Shown here: positions 27,822 to 39,957 of the stretch, piece after piece | Position numbering within the stretch: position 1 is the first letter of the stretch | How the letters are laid out: each line of letters starts with the position of its first letter | NCBI RefSeq assembly: GCF_905475465.1 | Contig: NC_062249.1 | Coordinates: 4,538,501 to 4,602,500 of the forward strand | Direction of reading: 5' to 3' | DNA: 64,000 nucleotides | From: Pieris napi | Lineage: Eukaryota; Arthropoda; Insecta; Lepidoptera; Pieridae | Made by a program: the position numbers and the translations under genes | Notes under the pieces: model-generated | The model's input: only the letters and a program-made list of their open reading frames with translations | What the model was told of the DNA's origin: nothing | The model's database searches: none

Positions 27822-28678
27822 TAGTCCTTTTCATGAAAGAAGTCCCCCAGACGCGGCGCTGCAATCGCATGACGTAATGTTGCCATTTATGAGTAAAAAA
27901 TTTACCTATTTTATTTACATTAAGCAGATGTAATTTATCAAATAATATTATTTTCTGCATACTTCGATGAAACAATATTTCTGTTATGTAAAAAGTATAT
28001 TTTTATTTACTTATATGAGCGGTGTTCTACCTACTTACAGGGAAAAGATGAGAAAATAGGGTAAAGAAAAGCAATACAATTTTTTATTCAGAGTTTTATT
28101 GCATAATTGTTGGGTTACAATTTTTTTCGAAGTACACGCCGCTGTTATACCTTCGTTTGTAATTCTTGTTACAGTTTTCTCTGACACACCTGCAATTAAA
28201 TTATGAACAATTAAAAATAATAATAACTTTAAGTTTATAATGCTTATGTAATATGTAATATATGTTTTAATTTCAGTTACCTAGTTTCATCACGTTATGT
28301 ATTTGTTCAATTTTGTCGCAAAAACGAATTTATATCATAAAAGTCCCATCAATACAGCAAAAAATTATTAAATGGCAACTCTAAAAAGTACCTGTTATGG
28401 CGGCAACTCTCTTCCCAACATTGTTTAGTGGTATTAAAACACCTTGATTCTTATGTTCCGCTTCACAGAACTCTTTCACCTTTAATATCATTTCTCGAGC
28501 CGTACTTTTTACAACTTTTGGCATTGTAATCAATCTTTAAAATTCACTAAGCTAGTTAAAAATTGACAAAAATCTACCACAACAAAAGAACTTGATAACA
28601 TCGACGAATGACAACATTGCCGACCTGTCAAATTTAGTTCCAAAAGTCACCGCGGGACTTCTTTCATGAAAAGCACTA
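27822..28678 (-). mobile_element. 857-bp DNA transposon with 25-bp terminal inverted repeats and TA target duplication
   Basis: The left end TAGTCCTTTTCATGAAAGAA and the right end (reverse complement) TAGTGCTTTTCATGAAAGAA, both followed by GTCCC, form 25-bp inverted repeats with one mismatch. TA flanks both sides (27820-27821 and 28679-28680), as for the Tc1/mariner (IS630) superfamily. Inside is a truncated two-exon transposase-like gene, listed separately. It sits between the divergent receptor and Sec24 genes and ends about 300 bp from the Sec24 initiator. Confidence 0.8.
28035..28524 (-). CDS. Truncated helix-turn-helix transposase-like protein, two exons
   Basis: Exon 1 is 28524-28392 (ATG start, ends in phase 1 before GTACTT). 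Exon 2 is 28189-28035 (acceptor TTGCAG, ends at TAA). The joined frame is about 95 residues. Exon 1 begins MPKVVKSTAREMILKVKEF and runs to GKRVAAIT; exon 2 begins GVSEKTVTRI. Together RVAAITGVSEKTVTRI is a typical DNA-recognition helix-turn-helix of transposase N-termini. No DDE catalytic domain follows; the reading frame ends just inside the element. It could be a deletion derivative, or its exon 2 may be spliced onward, since CCTGTAAGT near its end resembles a donor. The intron is an unusual feature for a transposase this short. Confidence 0.6.
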
Positions 28679-28979
28679 TAGTTGGTTAGTTCATAATATT
28701 TTTAAATCATATTGCACAGATATATTATTTTATGAAATTATAACGTTCCTTTCAACATTTTCAGACGATTTCTTGTAATTATATTTCAATACTCTAATAT
28801 GAATTCTGTATTAAAAAGAGCAAAAAGATTGAAAATAATATGTCACGTAAATTTTAAAGTTGTAATATATTTGTTTACACACAATTACACATCAATAACG
28901 ACGAAAAAGACGTTCCTCTACAAGCGTTTGCCTTGCAATTTGAAAAGTTCCACATAAGCGGTGTGATTTGTCAAAACTG

Positions 28980-29071
28980 TCAGTCAGGATACGTGGCCCG
29001 AAAATTTGTGGAGTTTCTTGTGTTGTTTATATTTTTAGTGTGTGAATACGATAAAATATAATAAAACTGAA
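28980..29071 (+). promoter_or_regulatory. Initiator and noncoding first exon of Sec24CD
   Basis: An arthropod-type initiator TCAGT lies at 28980-28984 without a TATA box. The transcribed leader would end at the strong donor GAA|GTAAGT at 29071/29072. The matching acceptor is TTGTTACAG at 29583-29591, 16 bp before the Sec24 start codon. The start of transcription is inferred from the initiator only. Confidence 0.5.
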
Positions 29072-29607
29072 GTAAGTGTAAAAATGTTATAAATGTATCT
29101 ATTTGACAAATAATTTAACTTTTTTGATTCTAATACATACCAATTTTAAATTACATTTTTAAAAGTGGGTCTCCAGCTGTCAACCTTCGTGTAAGAATCT
29201 TTTTGAAAATAAAACTTGTTACAGTCTTATTTTATATGTAATAGACTCAAAATATTATGAAAAATTCATGTGTCGCATTACTTCTGGAAATTCTACCCAG
29301 ATGAAATGAAATCTTCCTAGCAATTACAAATCCAATCTTACTGTCATAATTCGTTTATGTTAAAAAGTTAGTTATTATTGTTTAAAATTATCCGAATTAT
29401 TTTACAAATAAACCGCAATTTGTAGTTACATATAGGTAACATAAAAACAGACATCTAAATGCACTATAAAGACTCAAAAAAATATTACTGTCATTATGTC
29501 ATAAACATACAATTAAAGATAATCAAGTGGTATATTAAATTTATAATTATTCTCATGCATAATTAAATAGGGTTATTATACATTGTTACAGATAATTATC
29601 ACACAAA

Positions 29608-32600
29608 ATGATGAATCCACAATATCCACCACCAGGCCAAAATAATAATGCGCCAAATAATCCACTAAACTATCCTCCATCACAAGATTACAATGGCATT
29701 CAAAATTCTAATAATTATAACCAAATTCCACCTAATAGTTCCCAAAATGATATATCAAACAAGATGCAAAATATGAATGTAAATGGGCCACAGGGATTTA
29801 TACCACCATCCCAACTGCCACCAGGTCAGTTACCTCCAAATTTTCCACCCACATCTAACTTTAACCAAATGCCACCTGGTGTTAAATCATTGCAACCTGG
29901 CCGGCCACCAGTCACAAGTATGCCTCAACAATTCCCTGCTTCAATGGGCCAAATTCCTCCATCTTCTACTCCTGGTCCTCAGTTCAATCAACCACCTACA
30001 TCTATGCACATGCCAAAGCCCATGCAACAACAACCTGGTATGCAGAGCCAAACAGGGATGCCACCGATGCAACAAAATCCTCAAATGCCACTTCAGTATG
30101 GACAGGGTCCTCCAACTAGTCAACCAGGCTTGAACCAACCCCAAATGAGACCTGATCAAGGGTCACTTGGGCAAAACATACCATCAAATATACAGAATAG
30201 AGGTCCTATGCCTAATCAGCATTTTTCACAAGCAAGTTCCATGCCACCAACAAGTCAGCAGGGTTCAATGAGACCTGACACTCAAGGACCTCCTAGCATG
30301 CAGAAACCTTTACAACAATCCCATATGCCACAACAGGGATTGCCTATTCAACAAGCTGTGGCCCAACAATCAGGCATGCCTTCTCAACAAGCAGTGCCCC
30401 CACAACCAAGCATGCCTCCACAACAAAGATTGCCACCGCAGCCAGGAATGCCACCTCAGCCCAGTATGCCACCGCAGCCAGGCATGCCACCTCATCAAGG
30501 TATGCCACCGAAGCAGGGCATGCCACAGCAGCAGGGTATGCCACCGCAGCAGAGCATGCCACAGCAGCAGGGAATGCCACCACAGCAGGGAATGCCACCG
30601 CAGCAGGGAATGCCACCACAGCAGGGCATGCCACCGCAGCAGGGCATGCCACCGCAGCAGGGCATGCCACCGCAGCAGGGCATGCCACCGCAGCAGGGCA
30701 TGCCACCGCAGCAGGGCATGCCACCGCAGCAGGGCATGCCACCGCAGCAGGGCATGCCACCGCAGCAGGGCATACCGCCGCAGCCAGGCATGCCACCACA
30801 GATGGGCATGAATTCTCAGCCAGGCATGGCTCCACGATCAGGAATGCCTCAGCAACCAGGCACGGCTGCACAACCTGGAATGCCTCCCCGACCAGGAATG
30901 CCCCCACAGCCGGGAATGCCTCCACAACCGGGAATGCCTCCACAACCGGGAATGCCTCTACAACCGGGAATGCCTCCACAACCGGGAATGCCTCCACAGC
31001 CGGGAATGCCTCCACAGCCAGGAATGCCTCCACAGCCGGGAATGCCTCCACAGCCGGGAATGCCTCCACAGCCAGGAATGCCTCCACAGCCAGGAATGCC
31101 TCCACAGTCAGGCATGCCCCCCTCATCACAGTACAATCAGTTTCAATCTATGCCTGGTATGCCTCACATGCCACCACCATTGAATCAGCAGGGACAGTTC
31201 ACTGCACCACCACAAAATCCTCAATATCCAGGTAATTTTATTGTTGTACTTTGTGGTATTTGCTATTAGATACTTGATCCTAATATTATTTATTATGGTA
31301 ATTTTATGTATAAACACTTTTTCAGGAATGCCCCCAATGCCTCAACAAAATTACCAGGCAGGTTCAGGATATCCACCACCTTTCCCAGCCCAACAGCCAA
31401 GTTATGGACAGCAGCCATACCAGCAACCTCAACAAAGAAGGCTCGATCCTGATCAGATGCCAAGTCCAGTAAGTGCTGTTAAAATAATTTTCCATTTGTA
31501 TATTGTTTTCAAAAGCAAAAATTTAATTTCTTAAAGCATTAGAGACTAGAGTTTTATAAATTTACAGTAAATAATTTATTAGGATTAAATTATTTTATAG
31601 TCTTTTTTATAAAATAATTAGAGAATTGTATTTAGTATCTAAATATAGAATCATAATTATATTATTAAGACACTTTAAGTAATAGACCTTTTTAATAATT
31701 AAATATTAATATATCACCATTAGATCCAAGTGATGTCCGATGACCAAAATAACCGCAGTGGAGTATTTGTAACCAACGATAAAGGCTTAGTGCCTCCACT
31801 TGTCACCACTGACTTTATTGTTGATGATAAAGGAAATGCTAGTAAGTTCAATTTTATCTTTTACTGAAGTTCATTATGTCCTAACTTTTGATAATATTCA
31901 GATTCCTAATGATTTGATTCTAAATCTCAAATAAAACTTTTTTGCAAATGTAGCGACATATGTTGCAAACACTTGTAACTATTTGTTATCTATTTTAAAT
32001 GAGGACAAATTCATCTAAAATGATATCTTCACATAACTAATTATATTTATTTGATTTTTAATGTATGTGCATTGTGCTATTGAAGTAAGGGAACTTTTTC
32101 TCTGTGTAGGTCCCAGATTCATAAGAAGTTCCCTGTACAGTGTTCCTGTGACAACTGACCTTCTCAAACAAACATCCATTCCCTTCTGCCTTGTTGTAAG
32201 TACACTTTATAAGACAATGTAAAGCCAACCTAAGTCTATTGCCAATCCTGAAATCTCTTAAGTTTTACAATAATGTCTATTGTAAATGGTCAATATTTCA
32301 GACTAAAAACTTTTTAATCATTTTGTTAATCTTATATCTGTAACTGTATAGTGTGTTACTGTTTTCTTACTTCTTTGAGTTTTTGAGCAAGAAAAACCCT
32401 AGCTTAATCTCTTTTTAAGTAATATTGTATAATAAATACAATATTAAGTATTATAGTTATTCAAATAATTTTGCGGAGCCGAAATTCTTAATATCTTATT
32501 AATTACTAAATTTGTATGACTTCAGATTGCCCCCATGGCAGAGACAGTGGGTACAGAACAGGAGCCACCATTAATTGACTTTGCAGCCCTCACGGGGTCA

Positions 32601-35600
32601 CCTAACATGGGCCCAGTGAGATGCAGTCGATGCAAAGCATATATCTGTCCCAATATGAAGTTTGTAGATGCGGGCAGGCATTTTAAGTGTGCCTTCTGTA
32701 AAGCTACTACTGAGGGTATGTTAATCTTAAAGACATAATCTTTGAATAAATAAAAATTTGCTATGATTTGAAATTTGCTATACATATGATGTCTGTCAAA
32801 TGTAAGTCTCAAAAAAATTATGAATGTAGCTAAATAATCATTTCTATTAAAATGACTGATGCTAACAGCTAAATAAATAAATATAATAAATGTATTTTTG
32901 TGATTAAAAATACTTTCCACTTCTCAAATAAAACTTTGCAATGTTAGCTCGGCACAACAAACATTAACATAAACATTCATAAATGTAAGAATATTATTTA
33001 TTTTAGTGCCAATGGAGTACACGCAATACATAAACACAATGCAACAGTACGGAAGACTTCCGGCTGAAATTAGTGTCGGCGCCTACGAAATTGTCGCTAC
33101 TAAAGAATATTGTAGGGTGAGTTATTTACTCTTTACTCAGTATCGAAGCCTGAAAAAGTTCTCTTCTATATGGCTGTTGCCATTGTCAATTTATATATGT
33201 TCTTATTAATAATTAAATAGATTTTTATTCAAATCTGTTAATAATTTATTTCAGAACAACACCCTGCCTAATCCACCAGCTGTAGTATTCGTAATAGACG
33301 TATCGTATAACTCCATGAAGAGTGGTCTTCTGCGCACTATATGTGACAATATTCTGGATATCATTCAGGTAAATAAAAAACGTGGCGCTACCTTCTAGCT
33401 CTTCGGATTCCTTATCTGTTTCGTGATCATTCCTTTTTACATAATAAGCAAGTAGGTGTACAGGCGTCTGTGTCAGACACGCCATCACTGTTTTAGTGAG
33501 TGTTTATTGCACATATAGAAAGATAAGTCCACTGGTGAACAGCGGTGGTTTGAACACACATCTCAGGGTTGAGAGGCGCACGCCCAATCCACTAATTTAA
33601 CACCACTCTAGATAAATAATGGCACCAAATAGAATCTTAGAAGAAATTTAACAATAATAACTTTTCTCTTAAAAACATTTTTATAAGGCCGTATAGATTT
33701 AAAGTAAGGCCGATTATTCTTTGTAGTTTCTAGAAATGAAGTTGGGTTTATAATTACTTTTACAGGCAATGCCAAAGGATGAACAAACTGGCAAGTGTAT
33801 GACCCGAGTAGGATTCATTACTTACAGTTCTACTGTGCACTTCTACAATATCAAGGTGAGATTGACATTTAATTAATGAAATAATTGTACAAACAAAAAA
33901 AATGAACTTATCGAAATAGAAAATATGTAAAATTACATAATATGTCGAACAGAATATACCACAATATAGAACAGGAAAAACTAAATTTTACAAAATTGTG
34001 AGCAAATGGAATTATATATTTTCATTTATTGGAAATTGCAAAAACATAGAATTGGGACTATTAAAAAAATTAATATAAAATTTGTATAACTAATATTTTA
34101 AATAGTGTTTTTTAATTCTAAAAAGTATATGAAAATTAATTTTAGAACTAATGAATTAATTAAAAAAACTGCCTAAACACTATTGTCACAGGAATTCTGT
34201 TTTATTATAATTGACAATATTCTAGGGTTCCCTTGCACAACCACAAATGCTATCAGTCGGTGACATCGGAGACATGTTTGTACCAATCCTGGAAGGCTTC
34301 CTTGTAGAAGCTGAAGAGTCTGGACCGGTTCTGGAGGCATTGCTCGAGCAATTACCCACAATATTTGCTGAGAACCAGAATACTGAGATTATTTTGTTGC
34401 CTGCTGTTCAGGTAAGATAATTTACAAAGGATACTTATGTATATATATATGTTGAACATTTATTTACCGCCACATTTAGGAATAACAAGCAAACATAAAT
34501 GCTATGATTACACAACATTCTGTATATAATGTATTTTGTGTATATTTATTCAACGGGTTGTTAATATTACAATTTAAGGCTTAGAAAACAGAAAGATTAT
34601 GTATTTGACTAAAACTTGTTGCACATTGCACAAATGATAGAACATTATTTTGCTATGACCAAAAATACACAACTAAACATAGATAATATTAAATTATATT
34701 TAGGAATTAAACTCTCTTTATTATTTTGTGTATTATAAAAATATCAATAATAATTTTTAGGCCGGTCTGGAAGCCCTTAAAGCGGCAGATACCTGTGGTC
34801 AACTCTTAGTATTCCACACATCGCTTCCAACTTACAATGCGCCCGGAAAACTTATTAATAGAGAAGATAGAAAACTTCTTGGAACAGAAAAAGAGAAGCA
34901 GATCTTGAGTGAGTTTTTACTTTTTGGCGTAATATTTTTTTGTTAAATTAAATTTGTCGTATTTTTTGGCCAACACTTTTTATATTTATTCTGAAGGAAA
35001 TTTGAGGAACTACACAATATATGAGTATATTCATGATTTATTGTATATAATTTTTTTTGAATGTTTGGGATTTTTCAAAGATATTCAATATCGTATCATA
35101 AAACATGAATGCCATTTTAAAATACACAACTAAATTTATAAATGTGAATATTATGTACATAAGTTTGATGTTTGAATAATTATGTTCAAGGTCCCCAAAC
35201 AACAGCGTACAACGAGCTAGGTCAAGCGTGTTCCGCTGCGGGCGTGTCCGTCGAACTGTTCGTATTTAACAACTCGTACGTCGATACGGCAACTATCGGA
35301 CAACTGCCGCGATTGACGGGCGGACAAGTGCATAAATACACTTATTTCACTGTAAGTTTATTTCATTCGAGACGGAGCCGATAAACCGACAGAGAATTAA
35401 AATTTTTACCTAAAATATATTTTAGTTAAAAAAATTGGTCATCTTATGTTAAAAGAAGTAATTTAAAATTTGTATAGTAGATTTTTGAAGTGAAAACTTC
35501 TTTAGCGGCGTACACTTTTTTGGAATGGGTAAAAAATGTTATTCTCGCGTCAGGACACGTGACCTGATCGAAAATTCGTAAGACGGATGGAGAGTAGACG

Positions 35601-38600
35601 GTTGGCGCGGCGTATTTAATGTAATATAAATTGTCATGTTTGGGTACGATAGCGCAATAAATAAATATTGTATTCCACGTATATGATAGTATGTACTTTT
35701 ATACTGATAAAGCAATTCGTGTAAAATTATTCCCTAACCATTCCAAAATATCAAAAATGCACAACGTTAATATTCAAGTTTTCACTTCTGCCGGCACTCC
35801 CGGAGTGCAACCCGTGGTTGTTTTTCTTATCATTTTTGATAACTTTCATTATGTTTGGAAGGAGAGAGAAGAAAAGAAAGGCTACACATTGCGATTGATA
35901 ATGAAATCTTGATTTTTCGTCGTCTTCGCTCTTTTGCTTTATAACTAATATATTTCCAGGCTGAAACAGACGGCAGTCGTCTATGCCGTGATGTTCGTCG
36001 CGTAGTGACGCGTAACACTGCTCACGATGCCGTGATGCGTGTACGCACGTCCACGGGCGTACGAGCTACTGACTTCTTCGGACATTTCTTTATGTCTAAC
36101 ACCACTGATGTCGAATTGGCTGCTATTGGTATGTTTTAATTATTAATATGTTTATTATCACAGTTTCTTTCAGACTTAAAGAAGACATTATTGGTGGCGT
36201 AATGGAGAAAGTTTTCAAGCAAGTCTTTACTAAAAATCTACAATTCTGCAGTTGGAAAATATTCTCTTTTAATCACTAACTACTAGTGAACAGTTGATTG
36301 GAGTAATATTTCAACTGATATTTTTTTTATCTGCCAATTTCTGACAGGACGTACGTCTTGGTTAACGCAAGTACATTTAAATTAAACTTTACTGACGATA
36401 ACTGACATTTCGAATATTTTACAGCAATCGTGGTCACGATCAGCACATTTAATAATGCAATAAATTCGCGCTTATGTCTGTTAAATAAGTTTTATTTAAA
36501 GGACTGGACTAATAATATCTCGGGATATTAATAATAGATAAGGAGGCGTCCATAAATTACGTGAGGTGTTTCTTTTAATTTTCTGTACCTCCCTCCCCCC
36601 CTGGTGAGATGTCGTGAGATTTTATTCAACCCCCTCCCCCATCCCCCAATCTCACGTGAGATTTTTCAAAATGTAGGTTTCTTACGTAAATGCGTTGGAT
36701 TGTTATTGTAAAAAGAAAAAAAAATTGCTTCGTGCTTTTATTTACAACTAAAACAAAATAAGTGAAATTTAGGTATGGAGTTAGCGGGAAGTTGCAGAGA
36801 TAGGCTTAAGGGTTAACTGTTTTCCTAATTTTTTTTTAATTAGAAAAAAAATTGCGTGATATTTGCCGAGACCCCCCCTTTCTCCAACGTAAGATTAAAT
36901 GAGATTTGACTCGACCCCCTCTCCCCCCTTAAACACCTCACGTAATTTATGGACGCCCCCTAATAGACTCGGGAAACGTTGTTTGGCCATGTATATTATT
37001 TCTAGGAAATTTTTTTATTGTTAAATAAACATAACTAACTACTATAATAAAAAATAGTGGTTGATCGTAGAGGGTGTATGTAATTTTATTTGGTATATCA
37101 AAAAAAATAAAAACAAAAAATTATGTCTAAAAAATAAAATTAAATGTGGTTCGATTCGCAGAACTAACCGAAATTCACACAAAACACCGTAGCACGAGAA
37201 TTTTATTCACATTATAAATAAACTTAGATTTAAAAAATGAAATGCTTATAAATTTACTGCCAGTTATAAATCAAAAGAATAACCTCTAACATTAAAAATA
37301 TTTGATTAATTAGACCCTGACAAGGCGATAGGCGTCGAAATAAAACATGACGACAAACTGACGGGCGAGGACGGCGTATACATACAAACTGCGTTGCTGT
37401 ACACGCATCGATCCGGTCAGAGAAGATTACGTGTGCTAAACCTAGCACTCAATGTGGCCCACCAGCTCGCTGATGTGTATAGATCTGCTGAATTGGATAC
37501 GATGATCAATTTCCTAACTAAACAAGGTATTTATTTTTACCGATTTTTTTCCATAAAAACAAATTCAAAGTATTCGTTAGTATTTATTTATCACAGCGAA
37601 ATATAAGAATTTGACAGAAACAAACGAAAGATTACTTCAGCTAAAGAATTGCTATATGCTTTAAAAAAAGTAGAATTGACCGATGATGTATTAAGAATGA
37701 TTAAACAATAATAAACCTAATATTACTATTGATTGGTCTTCGTCAAGAATTTTAAATAAATAAATCGTTTATTTGCCAAGATAGTGGTATTAGATCGATC
37801 AACTACAAAAATCCGCACAATCAGCCATATATAAATAGGCATGCAAATGTCATATTCATTTTTACAATGTCATAAAAATGAGTTAAGTTATTTATAATTG
37901 GTGTCAAACTACACCGTTTACTAAATGTTACCATCTTCCTTAAACGCTTTATAAACTTATTGTGGTATTAATGTTTCAGCGGTATGGGTCCTTCGTGACG
38001 CCCCACCCCGCGCAGTACGTGAAGGTTTAACAACCCGATGCGCGCGTTCGTTGGCCGCGTACAGAAGACACTGTGCGTCGCCATCTTCTGCGGCCCAATT
38101 AGTCTTACCGGAGTCTATGAAACTACTGCCTTTGTATACCAGCGGTCTATTACGGTCAGACGCTATTTCTGGAGGTATGTATTGTTACAATCACACATGA
38201 AGTTGGTAAATTTTTGTTATAAATATATTAAAAACCATCTCATAGAATATTTTCTTGGTTTGTAATAATTTTAAATAGCTTTTTAAAGCGAGGTAAAATA
38301 TTACTCTATGACAATGTACTTATATATTTTGTTTTTATTAAATATGTTCTTTTTAGTAAAAAAATACATAAGGGCACAATGTTGTATTATCTATTCCCAA
38401 AAAATACGTACCATAAATATTCTTAGAAATATGAACTGTTATTGTCAAAACAATAGACCATAAATTTTCAACTATATTTGTATGATAGAGCTATTTCTAT
38501 GGAACAAATGAAATTATAAAAAAGTATAATAAAATAAATGTTCCAGGTCCAGACATAACCTGTGACGACCGTTCGTGCGCAATGTACCGTGCGTTGACAG

Positions 38601-39917
38601 CGGACGTATGTCAGTCCGTAGTATACACGTACCCGCGTCTTCTTCCATTACATACGCTTCCAAATACGCCGCAGCCGCTTAGGGCCTCTGTCGATAAGAT
38701 GAGCGATCAGGGGGTCTATCTGCTTGGTAAGTATATTTTAAGATAAATTAGGATAACTGGGTTTGAACTCCAATGTGTATAGATTTGATTCCCGGTGCAA
38801 TATAGTTTCTAGTTTGAAAACACAAAAGGCAACTTCCTCCCTGTTAATAAAAATAATTAAACACAGAAATGAGCCTGCATATTACTTGTTGAAGAACAAA
38901 ACTAAGATAAAAAGCTTTAAATTTCTACGAAGTTTGGTGGAAGGGGTTATAATATTCTGAACTTTACTGTGGAATATAATGAGTAACATACTAACTAACA
39001 TAGAACCTCTCGTTTAAGATTATAAGACGCTAATGAAATATTATTTGAAAACGTAGTAACAAAACTGAATTCATCGAAATTGCTATCATAACACATCATG
39101 GTTACATCGATAGTACATTAGGCCATACAAAGGTAACTAGCAGAATGGTGTGTGATGCAACACACCATCCACAATATCTCAATACTCAATAAAAAGCAAG
39201 TAATTTCAGCAATTTATTAAGCACCTACTGTTTGTACATACTTTGTAAGTTGTTGAGATCAGTTTTGTTCTAGGTCTTCACATATATCATATATCAAATC
39301 AATGTATAAAAAATATTGTAAAAACTATTTTAAAAGTAAGTATGGAGTTTCTATCCGATGCTTCTCCATATGAAACAACCGGTGTAATTTAAAAAAAAAC
39401 TTTCAAAAGCGCCTTTATTACGCCTAAATGATTTGACTTCGACTTTGTATATTTTGTTTGCCCGTTACATACACATTACATTAAATAATTTAGGGGTGGA
39501 CCCTTAACATTTAGGGGGATGAAAAATAGATGTTGTCCGATTCTCAGATATACCCAATATGCACACAAAATTTTATGAGAATCGGTCAAGTCGTTTCGGA
39601 GGAGTTTACTGATAGGGTGGACTAGTGGCTAAAGCAATAATTAAAATGCAAAATAAATTGTAAAACATTGTGTTTACTTGTAAGAGAAAATATATGAACT
39701 AAATTAAATGACACCGTACATGTAAAAATAAAATAAAGATATTCCAAATTTAAACACAGTGCATCAAAGACAATTATATGTGGACAGCACCATGACCTTC
39801 CAACACCTTCTCCTGATGTTCACTCATGTTGCCGAGACACGTTTCTTTATATATGCATTAATCTTGCACAGTGTCTTTTAACTACAAACACCGCGACACG
39901 AGAATTTTATATATAAG

Positions 39918-39957
<40 letters not shown>

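Noticed and set aside
30430..31115. Regular repeats resembling a CRISPR array
   Set aside because: Tandem 18-bp units without spacers, in frame within a Sec24 exon of a eukaryote.
30344..31129. Long minus-strand open frame (261 codons, repeated VACPAA / VEAFP units)
   Set aside because: It is the antisense shadow of the Sec24CD coding minisatellite. An 18-bp unit without stops keeps several frames open.
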